64,000 bases of DNA from Robertmurraya korlensis (lineage in GTDB: Bacteria > Bacillota > Bacilli > Bacillales > Cytobacillaceae): contig NZ_JAMBNS010000003.1 of assembly GCF_023715225.1 (NCBI RefSeq), positions 310,001 through 374,000 on the forward strand. The letters are read 5' to 3'. Positions 20,443 to 28,913 of this stretch are shown in pieces. The position numbers were made by a program, and so were the translations under genes. Positions within the stretch are counted from its first letter, which is position 1, and each line of letters opens with the position of its first letter. The notes beneath the pieces are model-generated. The model made no database searches, was not told the origin of the DNA, and worked only from the letters and a program-made list of their open reading frames with translations.

Positions 20443-21256
20443 TGACTGCTCCTGCCTGTCTAAATACCGTTCTTCCCTTTCCATATGGGATGCAAAGCGG
20501 CGTTCCGAATAAGGGGTCAATGGAGATTTCGCAATCCATGTCGAATACCCTTTTCACAAGACCTCTTGTCACTACATCCTCGGGTTTCCCCATAGCTGCT
20601 ATTTTCTTATCCTTTACTGCAACGATATTATGTGCATAACGACACGCTAAATTTAAGTCATGAAGCACCATCACGATCGTCCGATTTTCCCTCTCATTCA
20701 GCTCAAATAATAAATCTAGTATTTCTATTTGATGTGTCATATCTAAATAGGTGGTTGGTTCGTCCAAAAGAATAAAGTCTGTATCCTGTGCTAATGTCAT
20801 CGCAATCCATGCTCTCTGACGTTGACCTCCTGAAAGAGAGTCTACTGACCGTTCCTTCAAATCGAGCAAACCGGTTGCTTCAAGCGCTTCATAGACCTTT
20901 TCTTCATCCTCACTAGACCATTGCTTCAGCCATGTTTGGTAGGGATAGCGCCCTTGTTTCACCAGCTGAAGAACCGTCAAACCCTCAGGAGCAACTGGCC
21001 CCTGAGGCAACACAGCCATTTGCTTTGCCACATCTTTTGAGGACATCTTGGCAATTTCTTTTCCATTTAAAACGATTTCTCCGCTTTTTGGCTTTAATAG
21101 CCGAGCGATTGACCGTAGAAGAGTTGATTTTCCGCATCCATTTCCACCGATAAATACAGTAATTTCGCCTTTTGGAATTGTTAAATTTAATTCATCTATA
21201 ATGATGGAGTCACCATATGAAAGTGTTAATTGTTTCGTTTCAATAGCTTTTTTCAT
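20435..21256 (-). CDS. yusV: Siderophore ABC transporter ATPase (YusV/FecE family)
   Basis: This is a 273-residue ATPase with Walker A GGNGCGKST, signature LSGGQRQRAW and Walker B FILLDEPTTYLDM, typical of iron-chelate importers. The start at 21256 is the ATG that opens MKKAIETKQLTLSYGDS; upstream in-frame codons run into the permease gene. It follows the two permeases and should power them. In B. subtilis YusV serves several siderophore permeases, which may also hold here. Confidence 0.9.
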   Translation of the reverse strand: MKKAIETKQLTLSYGDSIIIDELNLTIPKGEITVFIGGNGCGKSTLLRSIARLLKPKSGEIVLNGKEIAKMSSKDVAKQMAVLPQGPVAPEGLTVLQLVKQGRYPYQTWLKQWSSEDEEKVYEALEATGLLDLKERSVDSLSGGQRQRAWIAMTLAQDTDFILLDEPTTYLDMTHQIEILDLLFELNERENRTIVMVLHDLNLACRYAHNIVAVKDKKIAAMGKPEDVVTRGLVKRVFDMDCEISIDPLFGTPLCIPYGKGRTVFRQAGAVNG

Positions 21257-21281
21257 CCTTATTCGTACTCCTTCCCTGACC

Positions 21282-22337
21282 TTATGCATTTCTTGTTTTA
21301 AAAAGAAGATAAATAAAGTACGGTGCACCGATACCTGCTGTAAATACGCCTGCTGGAATTTCTAATGGAGAGAACATCGTTCGGCCAATCAAATCGGCGA
21401 CCATGACCAAAATGGCACCGATCAAAGCGGAGACCGGTAGTAACGCCCCATATACTGAGCCCACTAGGCGCCGAGCCATATGTGGTGCCATGAGACCAAC
21501 AAAACCAATCCCTCCGGCAAAAGCAACAGAACTTCCTATTAAAGCTGTACTTATGAGCAACAGCACGAATCTTAGTTTTTGCACAGAAGTCCCTACACTT
21601 GTGGCTACATCATCTCCTAATCCTAGCACATTCACTTTTCTAGCCATAAAAAAGGCCAAAAACATGAGCGTGCATGCCCACGGAACAATCGTAAACACAT
21701 TGCTCCAAGTTGAGCCATGGACCGTTCCTGTAATCCAAATATTTGCTTGGCTTGCCCGGTAAATTGGGCCAAGGAGCATCATCATTGTAGTTAATGCTTG
21801 GAAAAGGGCTGATAAACCGATCCCTATTAATACAAGCCGAACCGGGGATACTCCGTTTTTCCATGCAAAGATATAGACGAGTAAACCCGCAACAGCTGAT
21901 CCAATAAAAGCTGCAAGCGGCATCCATTGAATGCTAACCGTTAATGCATTGCTTTCATTACTAAAGATGGCCAAAAATAGTACAACGGCTGTTGATGCTC
22001 CGCCAGTAATTCCAAGAACATCTGGTGACGCTAATGGATTTCTAATCATCCCCTGTAAAATTCCCCCAGCCACAGCCAGTGACATTCCTACGACTAAAGC
22101 GACAATGATTCTTGGCAGACGAAAGGATTGAACCACGAGCTTTTCCATTTCCGTACCCCCACCAAAGAAGACCGAGACCACCGTGACAGGGTTTATTTTC
22201 ATATCACCTAAACCCGTACTAATAATGAAAATAGACATTGTTACGATCAGCAAGCAAAGCATGACAAAGCTTGCTTTTCTATCTATTAATATAGACACTT
22301 TCCCTTGAAACCATCGAAGATTTTGATATTGCTTCAC
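21282..22337 (-). CDS. FecCD-family siderophore permease (second subunit)
   Basis: A 351-residue permease with about ten membrane helices. It carries the FecCD blocks GGILQGMIRNPLASPDVLGITGG and FVGLMAPHMARRLVG (ATPase-coupling region). It overlaps the other permease gene by four bases (ATGA), so the two are translationally coupled and should form a heterodimer. It resembles YfhA/FeuC-type subunits; the exact siderophore cannot be read from sequence. Confidence 0.92.
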   Translation of the reverse strand: MKQYQNLRWFQGKVSILIDRKASFVMLCLLIVTMSIFIISTGLGDMKINPVTVVSVFFGGGTEMEKLVVQSFRLPRIIVALVVGMSLAVAGGILQGMIRNPLASPDVLGITGGASTAVVLFLAIFSNESNALTVSIQWMPLAAFIGSAVAGLLVYIFAWKNGVSPVRLVLIGIGLSALFQALTTMMMLLGPIYRASQANIWITGTVHGSTWSNVFTIVPWACTLMFLAFFMARKVNVLGLGDDVATSVGTSVQKLRFVLLLISTALIGSSVAFAGGIGFVGLMAPHMARRLVGSVYGALLPVSALIGAILVMVADLIGRTMFSPLEIPAGVFTAGIGAPYFIYLLFKTRNA

Positions 22338-23338
22338 TTTGCGTTAAACCCCCTTCTAGCAATATAGATAAAGAAAGGAGTCCCAATGATCGCTGTCATC
22401 ACGCCGACTGGTACTTCCTCAGGCATAATGACATACCTTGCAAGAATATCAGCCAAAAGCAATAGAATGGCTCCTAAAAATGCGGAATAGGGAATAACCC
22501 ATTTATGATCAATTCCGACCATACTTCTTGTAATATGCGGAATCACAATTCCAATAAAGCCGACAGGACCCGCCACTGCTACCGACCCACCTGCTAATAA
22601 AATGACAATTACACCGATTCCAATTTTTAATAAACCCGTACGAATGCCAAGTGCTTTAGCCACATCTTCTCCCATGGATAAAACGTTAAGCTTGGAGGAG
22701 AGAAGTAACGCACCTATCCATCCAACGACAAGGTAAGGGATAACAGAAACAAGAATTTCGAGCTTTCTCCCTTGAATAGAACCAGCTAACCAAAACAATA
22801 CCTGTTCTAGTGCGACTTCACTTAATACAAGAAAACCTTGTGTAAAGGAGGAGAACATCGCAGCAATCGCTGCACCAGCCAATGTTAACTTCATCGGAGT
22901 GAGTCCTTCTCGTCCGAGGGAACCGATGAAATAGACGCTGATAGCCGCAACAGCTGCACCAAGAAATGCAATCCACGCAAAGGCTTGTAAATGACTAATT
23001 TGAAAAAGTGATACAGCGATAACCACAGCAAAACCTGCCCCAGCGTTTATGCCAAAAATGCTAGGTGATGCCAATGGATTCTTTGTTAATGTTTGCATCA
23101 AAGCACCTGCGATGGCGAGGCTAGTACCTACTGCAGCTGCAATTAATGCTCTTGGTAATCGCACTGTTTCAATTACTAAATGCTCGTTTGATCCATTATT
23201 GTTTTGAAATGCTTCCCATGCCATTTTCCACGATGTATCGGTATACCCATATACAATGCTTGCACCTATTAAATAGAGAAATAATAAAACGATAAAAATG
23301 AGTCCAACTATTCTTTGAAAATTATTTTTTAACAGCAT
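22334..23338 (-). CDS. FecCD-family siderophore permease (first subunit)
   Basis: A 334-residue permease with FecCD motifs GALMQTLTKNPLASPSIFGINAG and FIGIVIPHITRSMVG. It is the first gene of the operon and lies next to a Fur box at 23417-23434. Together with the second permease, the YusV-type ATPase and the divergent lipoprotein it makes a complete Fe-siderophore importer (YfiYZ/YfhA or FeuABC type). Confidence 0.92.
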   Translation of the reverse strand: MLLKNNFQRIVGLIFIVLLFLYLIGASIVYGYTDTSWKMAWEAFQNNNGSNEHLVIETVRLPRALIAAAVGTSLAIAGALMQTLTKNPLASPSIFGINAGAGFAVVIAVSLFQISHLQAFAWIAFLGAAVAAISVYFIGSLGREGLTPMKLTLAGAAIAAMFSSFTQGFLVLSEVALEQVLFWLAGSIQGRKLEILVSVIPYLVVGWIGALLLSSKLNVLSMGEDVAKALGIRTGLLKIGIGVIVILLAGGSVAVAGPVGFIGIVIPHITRSMVGIDHKWVIPYSAFLGAILLLLADILARYVIMPEEVPVGVMTAIIGTPFFIYIARRGFNAK

Positions 23339-23416
23339 CCTTCTTATCCTTTTCTACATATTGTTACTGCTTACAAGATTCAGTCTATTGGATGCCATAC
23401 ACACTGTCAATGATTT

Positions 23417-23434
23417 TGAGAATCATTTTCATTA
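23417..23434. promoter_or_regulatory. Fur box upstream of the permease operon
   Basis: TGAGAATCATTTTCATTA matches the 7-1-7 Fur consensus with few mismatches and lies about 80 bases upstream of the permease start. Confidence 0.85.
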
Positions 23435-23527
23435 GGTAATTCCCTATTATTTTATTATCTAAATGAAAATAAATCTCAATTGCCTATTGACACCCCTTCC
23501 AATTCATTTTATGATAATACCCGTAAG

Positions 23528-23545
23528 TGAAAATGATTATCATTA
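23528..23545. promoter_or_regulatory. Fur box upstream of the siderophore lipoprotein gene
   Basis: TGAAAATGATTATCATTA is close to the ideal Fur box and lies about 35 bases upstream of the lipoprotein start. The two divergent transcripts therefore each have a box. Confidence 0.92.
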
Positions 23546-23577
23546 ACAATTACATACATTCATTGTAGGAGGAACTT

Positions 23578-24555
23578 ATGAAACTTATTAAATTTTCTTT
23601 CACTATGTTAACCATCTTAATTCTTAGTCTTCTAGCAGCATGCGGAAGCAACGAAGAAGCATCCACAGATAGCAAAAAAGAGGATGCGAAGGCAGAAAAT
23701 ACAAGCTATACTGTTGAGCACGCAATGGGGACAACTACTATTGCTGATACACCTAAAAAGGTTGTTATTTTAACAAATGAAGGAACTGAAGCCTTATTAG
23801 CATTAGGAGTAACTCCTGTTGGAGCGGTACAATCTTGGACAGCAAATGGAGATCCTTGGTACGAGCATATTGCTGATGATATGAAGGATGTTCAAGTAGT
23901 TGGATTTGAAACAGATACACAAGTAAATCTTGAAGCCATTGCTGCTTTACAACCGGATTTAATTATTGGAAATAAAATGCGTCAAGAATCCATTTACGAT
24001 CAATTAAGTGCCATTGCTCCTACCGTATTCTCTGAAACATTACGTGGAGACTGGAAGGAAAACTTTGAGCTTTACGCAAAAGCGTTAAATAAAGTAGATG
24101 AAGGAAACAAAGTGATTTCTGATTACGATACTCGTGTTGCTGACTTAAAAACAGAGCTTGGTGACCAGCTTCAGAAAAAAGTATCTATCGTTCGTTTCTT
24201 AGCGGCTGATGTTCGTATATATCAAAAGGACTCTTTCTCTGGTGTGGTATTAGATCAATTAGGTTTTGCTCGTCCTGAAAGTCAAGATGTGAATGAATTC
24301 GCGATCAAAGGTGCAACAAAAGAACAGATTCCATTGATGGATGGAGACATTCTATTCTATTTCACTTATGAAACAGGTGACGGAGCCGCTACTCAAGTAG
24401 AGAAGGAATGGATTGAAGATCCACTATTTAAAAACCTTGAGGTTGCTAAGCAAGGTAATGTTTATAAAATTGATGATGCCATCTGGAATACAGCTGGCGG
24501 AGTTGTCGCAGCGAACCTGATGCTTGATGATATCGAAAAGTATTTCTTAAAATAA
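23578..24555 (+). CDS. Iron-siderophore-binding lipoprotein
   Basis: This periplasmic-binding-protein-fold lipoprotein of 325 residues has a signal peptide ending in the lipobox LAAC (Cys22), then an acidic linker. It has the class III features: PKKVVILTNEGTEALLALGVTPVG, then EAIAALQPDLIIG. The ribosome site GGAGG precedes the ATG. It is transcribed away from the permeases from a Fur-controlled promoter. It resembles YfiY/FeuA receptors; the ligand is not assignable. Confidence 0.92.
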   Translation: MKLIKFSFTMLTILILSLLAACGSNEEASTDSKKEDAKAENTSYTVEHAMGTTTIADTPKKVVILTNEGTEALLALGVTPVGAVQSWTANGDPWYEHIADDMKDVQVVGFETDTQVNLEAIAALQPDLIIGNKMRQESIYDQLSAIAPTVFSETLRGDWKENFELYAKALNKVDEGNKVISDYDTRVADLKTELGDQLQKKVSIVRFLAADVRIYQKDSFSGVVLDQLGFARPESQDVNEFAIKGATKEQIPLMDGDILFYFTYETGDGAATQVEKEWIEDPLFKNLEVAKQGNVYKIDDAIWNTAGGVVAANLMLDDIEKYFLK

Positions 24556-24629
24556 GTTAACTTCTTAAATTTGATATATATGACTAGCTCCTGTTATTAC
24601 CCCCTCAATATAACAAGGAGTACTCCCCT

Positions 24630-24661
24630 AAAAAACCCTCGCCATATCGGCGAGGGTTTTT
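24630..24661. terminator. Bidirectional terminator between the lipoprotein gene and rodA
   Basis: Stem ACCCTCGCC/GGCGAGGGT flanked by A and T runs, serving both converging genes. Confidence 0.9.
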
Positions 24662-25832
24662 AATCATCACTTGAAAACATATACTTTTTATGGTGATAGC
24701 GAATCGAGAAGATTAAGCTAATTGCAAGGAAATTCCCCATGATGGAACTTCCCCCATAACTAATGAATGGAAGCGGAATTCCCGTGATTGGTAAAAGACC
24801 AATCGTCATTCCGATATTTTGAAACACGTGGAAGGTAATCATACTAATAATCCCGACACAAATATACGTATAAAACTCATTTTTCGTTTCCATACCAACC
24901 TTTGTAATATGGTAGATCAGTAAGAAAAACAAACTAATAATAACGCTAGCTCCGACAAAACCAAATTCTTCGCCCACAATACTAAAGATAAAATCTGTAT
25001 GACTTTCTGGCAAGTATACTTCTCTCGTACCGTAACCCTTTCCTGTCGTTTCTCCTGAACCAATAGCAAGCAAGGAACGGGTCAGCTGAAAGCCGGTAGA
25101 ACTTTGATAATTGTAAGGATCAATCCAGGAATAGATTCTCCCAAACTGATACTCCTTAACTCCGAGATACTTTTCTAGTATTTCAGGTTTCCATAGTACT
25201 AAGTAGAAAATGACTCCGATCAAAGTGATTCCTGATGAAAAGATCGGGAGAAGAATCTTCCATGATACCCCCGATATAAAAATCATCCCTATCATAATCG
25301 CAATCATCACTAGAGATGTTCCTAAATCCGGTTGTTGCATGACGAGCAGTAAAGGTACCATCGTAATAAGAACGATTTTTCCTAATAGGATAAAATCCGT
25401 TTGAATCGTTTTGATTCGGTATTTCTCATGATGATCTCCTATTGCCCTTGCAAGTGCGAGGATAATAAAGACCTTCGTGAGTTCAGCTGGCTGAAACGAT
25501 CCCATAAATGGAACTTTATACCAACTCTTAGCCCCATTAATAACAGGTGCAATACCAGTTGGCGCAATAATTAGAAATGCCAATAAGAAGACACCAAATC
25601 CGTACGCATACCAGGAGAGCTTTTTAAGCTGGTCCGAGTCAAGTGTTATGACTGCCACAATAATCCCTATTCCAATTCCATACCAGATGATCTGTTTTAA
25701 TAAAAAGTTTGAATCATATTGTCCTGTCGATTGCGCGCTGTAAATCGCAATACAGCTCGATAAAAACAGAAGCATTAAGATAAATATTAAATGAAAGTCT
25801 ATTTTAGACGAAGGCTGTTGATTTGAAGACAT
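24660..25832 (-). CDS. rodA: RodA/FtsW-family SEDS peptidoglycan polymerase
   Basis: This is a 390-residue polytopic membrane protein with about ten helices. SEDS signatures are present: NGAKSWYKVPFMGSFQPAEL, LLVMQQPDLGTS (with the conserved Asp), YLPESHTDFIFSIVGEEFGF and GIPLPFISYGGSS. It polymerises glycan strands in partnership with a class B PBP. The start at 25832 follows GGGAGT; the frame to 25865 is longer but lacks a ribosome site. The sequence fits RodA better than FtsW, but a SpoVE-like sporulation role cannot be excluded next to spoIIP. Confidence 0.85.
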   Translation of the reverse strand: MSSNQQPSSKIDFHLIFILMLLFLSSCIAIYSAQSTGQYDSNFLLKQIIWYGIGIGIIVAVITLDSDQLKKLSWYAYGFGVFLLAFLIIAPTGIAPVINGAKSWYKVPFMGSFQPAELTKVFIILALARAIGDHHEKYRIKTIQTDFILLGKIVLITMVPLLLVMQQPDLGTSLVMIAIMIGMIFISGVSWKILLPIFSSGITLIGVIFYLVLWKPEILEKYLGVKEYQFGRIYSWIDPYNYQSSTGFQLTRSLLAIGSGETTGKGYGTREVYLPESHTDFIFSIVGEEFGFVGASVIISLFFLLIYHITKVGMETKNEFYTYICVGIISMITFHVFQNIGMTIGLLPITGIPLPFISYGGSSIMGNFLAISLIFSIRYHHKKYMFSSDD

Positions 25833-26090
25833 AGTAATACTCCCATCTGAAAACATGGTATTCAATACTCCATTATATTTTTAATTCTAGTAAAGCACAA
25901 CTCTTCTTTCCTGTTTGGGAATGATTACATACCAGTCCTGTAACTAATGTACTGTATAAATGTGAATAAAGTGAGACATTGATATTTCCAATAGTGAAAA
26001 ACATGGTTTCCTCTTTTCGTGCGATGCTTGTTTCCTTTTTTTCTTCTGAAAAAGTGGATAGGCTCATATAGTAGCTATGGAGGTGTTGAC

Positions 26091-27215
26091 ATGAAGTCTT
26101 CAAAGCTATCAATATGGACCTTTTTACAAGGCTGGGTGGCTATCATGATAGCTACATTCTTACTTGTAGGAATCGCAACAACCTACACAAATGCCTTTAC
26201 TTCTGAAACCGTCAAAAAGTGGATTTCGAATATTGACACACATGAATGGCTTGTTTATTTTGTAAAATCGGAGAACCACCATATATATAATGAAAAAGCG
26301 AGCTTCACTGTTTCGTCCTTATCAAAGCTCGCTCTAAAGCTGGCAACAAATATTCAACCGGAGGATACAAGAACATTTCTAGGAAGAGAACTCCCTGGAT
26401 ATTCCGTGTTTGATACAAATATCGTAGTTGCCGGTAGCGGTACGAATTTCACTAACCTACCGATCGAATCCGCTCCACCGGTAGAAATACTCTTACAAGA
26501 AAGAGAAATAGCAAAGGAAATGCTTAAAGAGGCTGAAGGTGGAAACACCCCAGTGGTGGCAGGAAAAAAAAGTGTATTTATCTATCATACTCATAGCTGG
26601 GAGTCATTTTTACCATTATTGAAAAATGCTAAAGAACCGGAAGAGGCTACGAGTAACAATGAATCAGCAAATATCATTGCTGTTGGGAAAAAGCTTACTG
26701 AAGAACTAAATACGAATGGCATTAGTGTTCTTCATGATACTACAAGCATGCCTAACCTATTAAAAGAAAATAATCTTACAACTGATCATTCCTACGATCT
26801 CTCCCGTAAACTCGTCCAAGAGGCGCTTGGAGGAAATGATGCTATTGATTATGTTATCGATATTCACCGTGATGCACTTCGAAAAGAAAAAACAACAGAG
26901 GTCATTAATGGAAAATCTTACGCAAGACTCTTCTTTGTTGTCGGAAAGGCAAATAAAAATTACGAACAGAATTTAAAAGTGGCAACCGAATTAAATGAAA
27001 TGATTGATGAAAAATATCCGAACTTAAGTCGCGGTGTTCTAGCAAAAGGACTAACAGAAGGAAACGGAGTCTATAATCAAGATTTATCAACAGGATCGAT
27101 TCTCGTTGAGTTTGGCGGAGTGGATAATGACTTAACTGAGCTGTATAACACGATTGAGGCATTTGCGGAGATCTTTAGTGAATACTATTGGAAGGCAGAG
27201 AAGGTAAATGGATAA
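26091..27215 (+). CDS. spoIIP: SpoIIP-family N-acetylmuramoyl-L-alanine amidase
   Basis: This 374-residue protein has one N-terminal membrane segment (about residues 12-34) and an extracytoplasmic amidase domain. The motifs VFIYHTHSWESFLP, VIDIHRDALRKEKTT and YNQDLSTGSILVEFGGVDN match SpoIIP, which with SpoIID removes septal peptidoglycan during engulfment. The GGAGGTG ribosome site fixes the start at 26091. It does not sit beside gpr as in B. subtilis, so it may be a relocated or second copy. A small membrane protein gene overlaps its stop. Confidence 0.88.
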   Translation: MKSSKLSIWTFLQGWVAIMIATFLLVGIATTYTNAFTSETVKKWISNIDTHEWLVYFVKSENHHIYNEKASFTVSSLSKLALKLATNIQPEDTRTFLGRELPGYSVFDTNIVVAGSGTNFTNLPIESAPPVEILLQEREIAKEMLKEAEGGNTPVVAGKKSVFIYHTHSWESFLPLLKNAKEPEEATSNNESANIIAVGKKLTEELNTNGISVLHDTTSMPNLLKENNLTTDHSYDLSRKLVQEALGGNDAIDYVIDIHRDALRKEKTTEVINGKSYARLFFVVGKANKNYEQNLKVATELNEMIDEKYPNLSRGVLAKGLTEGNGVYNQDLSTGSILVEFGGVDNDLTELYNTIEAFAEIFSEYYWKAEKVNG

Positions 27216-27396
27216 ATTGCATGTTCTCCCTCACCACTATTTATTTTTCACTTTTATTTCATCCTTTTTATTGTATCTCATTTTAGGCTACGACTTAATC
27301 ACAATCTCTTGGCTTGTAGCGGGCATTATTACCTCGATTTATATTTTGATTGAAGATCAGCTCCTCAAATTTCAGCAATCGGAAAAAGACTTATGA
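27208..27396 (+). CDS. Small two-helix membrane protein, unrecognised
   Basis: This 62-residue ORF begins MDKLHVLPHHYLFFTFISSF. It has two hydrophobic segments (about 10-27 and 32-49) and a charged C-terminus (IEDQLLKFQQSEKDL). Its ATG overlaps the end of spoIIP by eight bases, so translation is probably coupled. I do not recognise the family. A role alongside SpoIIP is inferred from context only. Confidence 0.65.
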   Translation: MDKLHVLPHHYLFFTFISSFLLYLILGYDLITISWLVAGIITSIYILIEDQLLKFQQSEKDL

Positions 27397-27455
27397 TGTG
27401 ATAATTTTTAATCTCGTATGGTAAAATATCTCATATGATGAGAGGACGTGTTGTG

Positions 27456-28205
27456 ATGAAGTATGCAGTTGTCACTGGGGCTTCCAAAGGACTTGGTGCA
27501 TCGATTGCCGAAAGAGTTCTGCAGGAACATTTTGGGCTCATTTCTATTTCCAGAAATGAAAATCCTGCACTAAAACAGCTTGCTTTAGAAAATGGATTAT
27601 TTTATAAGCATATAACGTGTGATTTGACGAATAGCAGGGATGCCAAACATGCCTTTTCTACAGTTGTCGAGACCATTTGTTCTAGTACAGATAATGAAGT
27701 TTTACTCGTTAATAACGCAGGTGTGGTTGAACCGATTGACACAGTGGGGAGTTTAGATCATGAGGCAATTGAAATGTCCCTTCAACTCAATGTTGCTGCT
27801 CCGATGATCGCGACAAACCTTTTCTTACAAAAGGCAAACGGAACGAAGCTAACCATTGTTAATGTTACATCGGGTGCTGCCGAAAGGCCTGTTCATGGTT
27901 GGAGTGTGTACTGTAGCACAAAGGCAGCATTAAATATGTTTACCAAAACCGTGGCAGTAGAACAAAACCATTCAGGCCATGCAACGATTATTGGTTATAG
28001 TCCAGGAATTATGGATACCGATATGCAAGGTGTTATACGCTCTTCAACGGAACATTCCTTCCAAGAGGTGAATAAATTTATTGCTTATAAAGAAAATGGG
28101 ATGCTAAGAAGCACAAAGGTTGTTGCCGATGCACTCATTGACTTGCTTCTTACTGAAGAGGTTGAAAACGGAAAAATTTATAGCGTGAATAATCTACTAA
28201 AGTAG
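27456..28205 (+). CDS. yueD: YueD-like short-chain dehydrogenase (benzil reductase type)
   Basis: This NADP-dependent SDR of 249 residues has the cofactor motif TGASKGLGASIA, the NNAG motif, and the catalytic Ser plus YCSTK (Tyr/Lys). The C-terminus ends in NGKIYSVNNLLK. It resembles the sepiapterin-reductase-like (S)-benzoin-forming benzil reductase YueD. The start at 27456 is the ATG that opens KYAVVTG; an in-frame GTG lies one codon before. The physiological substrate is unknown. Confidence 0.85.
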   Translation: MKYAVVTGASKGLGASIAERVLQEHFGLISISRNENPALKQLALENGLFYKHITCDLTNSRDAKHAFSTVVETICSSTDNEVLLVNNAGVVEPIDTVGSLDHEAIEMSLQLNVAAPMIATNLFLQKANGTKLTIVNVTSGAAERPVHGWSVYCSTKAALNMFTKTVAVEQNHSGHATIIGYSPGIMDTDMQGVIRSSTEHSFQEVNKFIAYKENGMLRSTKVVADALIDLLLTEEVENGKIYSVNNLLK

Positions 28206-28232
28206 CTTCCAATTACTGAAGCTACTTTTTTA
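28202..28232 (+). terminator. Terminator of yueD
   Basis: Stem GTAGCTTC/GAAGCTAC followed by six T, directly at the stop. Confidence 0.9.
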
Positions 28233-28314
28233 TATAAATTTTTTCCTATACATGTATAAAATGGTAACACATTGGTGATGATATTAGTACAAGTGTAATT
28301 CCCCCTTTTTCTTT

Positions 28315-28347
28315 GACCTCCCAGTAGTGGAGGTCTTTTTCTTTTTC
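28315..28347 (+). terminator. Isolated terminator upstream of a small ORF
   Basis: Stem GACCTCC/GGAGGTC followed by TTTTTCTTTTTC. No gene lies between it and the yueD terminator 80 bases earlier. Confidence 0.75.
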
Positions 28348-28412
28348 ATGATTGAAGGAACCCGTTGTGAGCCAAACTATCATCGAAGGTAATTTTGAAA
28401 GGAGCTCATAAC

Positions 28413-28550
28413 ATGACTAAAAAGTATAATAAAGGCAGCAAGAACCAAAATTCTCCAGAAAACCATGGCGTCTTACATGGAAGTGGAGACAATAGCAAAG
28501 GAAACAAGCGAAATAATAAGGATCAAAACGATAAGACTGATCTTGATTAA
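28413..28550 (+). CDS. Small hydrophilic protein (45 aa), possibly spore-associated
   Basis: This ORF begins MTKKYNKGSKNQNSPENHGV and is almost entirely Lys, Asn, Gly, Asp, Ser and Gln, with no hydrophobic core. It has a good ribosome site (GAAAGGAGC) eight bases upstream and is followed by a terminator. The composition recalls minor small acid-soluble spore proteins, but I cannot assign it to one of the named Ssp families. Confidence 0.7.
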   Translation: MTKKYNKGSKNQNSPENHGVLHGSGDNSKGNKRNNKDQNDKTDLD

Positions 28551-28555
28551 TGAAT

Positions 28556-28595
28556 TAAAAAAGGTGCTGAAGCTTGCTTCAGCACCTATCTTTTT
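28556..28595. terminator. Bidirectional terminator
   Basis: The perfect stem GGTGCTGAAGC/GCTTCAGCACC is flanked by A and T runs, between the plus-strand small ORF and the minus-strand 74-aa ORF. It overlaps the stop end of the latter. Confidence 0.85.
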
Positions 28596-28810
28596 GGGTT
28601 AATCTTAATGGCCGGTGTTTCATACATAACATAAGTAGGAAGTGGATCGGCCGTTTGATCATGGGAGAAGGCCTTATCAATTTCTAAATTCGCTTTCGTC
28701 GCTTCCGTATCACCTGGACTTGAAGAATGAACCTCACTATCCTCAAGTCTTTCGGCTAGCTCAATATTGGCATCATTAATGGCAGCAACTTCATTTTCTT
28801 TATTTTGCAA
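28586..28810 (-). CDS. Small acidic protein of unknown function (74 aa)
   Basis: The TTG start at 28810 has a near-ideal ribosome site, AGGAGGTG, six bases upstream, which supports real translation. The protein (QNKENEVAAINDANIELAER at the start) is acidic and polar, without a membrane segment, and ends in PTYVMYETPAIKINPKR. It lies 64 bases behind the MMPL gene terminator on the same strand. I do not recognise the family. A longer frame to 28888 would start inside that terminator and is not credible. Confidence 0.6.
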   Translation of the reverse strand: MQNKENEVAAINDANIELAERLEDSEVHSSSPGDTEATKANLEIDKAFSHDQTADPLPTYVMYETPAIKINPKR

Positions 28811-28873
28811 TTCACTCACCTCCTGTATAGTATCTTTCCACTCTTCTTTCTTATCCGTTGTTTTATTTCCAAC

Positions 28874-28900
28874 TAAAAACCCCGCCAACCATGGCGGAGT
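28874..28900 (-). terminator. Terminator of the MMPL transporter gene
   Basis: Stem CTCCGCCA/TGGCGGGG followed by five T on the minus strand. Confidence 0.85.
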
Positions 28901-28913
28901 CTCACAATCTATC

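Noticed and set aside
28811-28888. N-terminal extension of the 74-residue ORF to 28888
   Set aside because: The start would lie inside the MMPL terminator stem; the strong ribosome site points to 28810.
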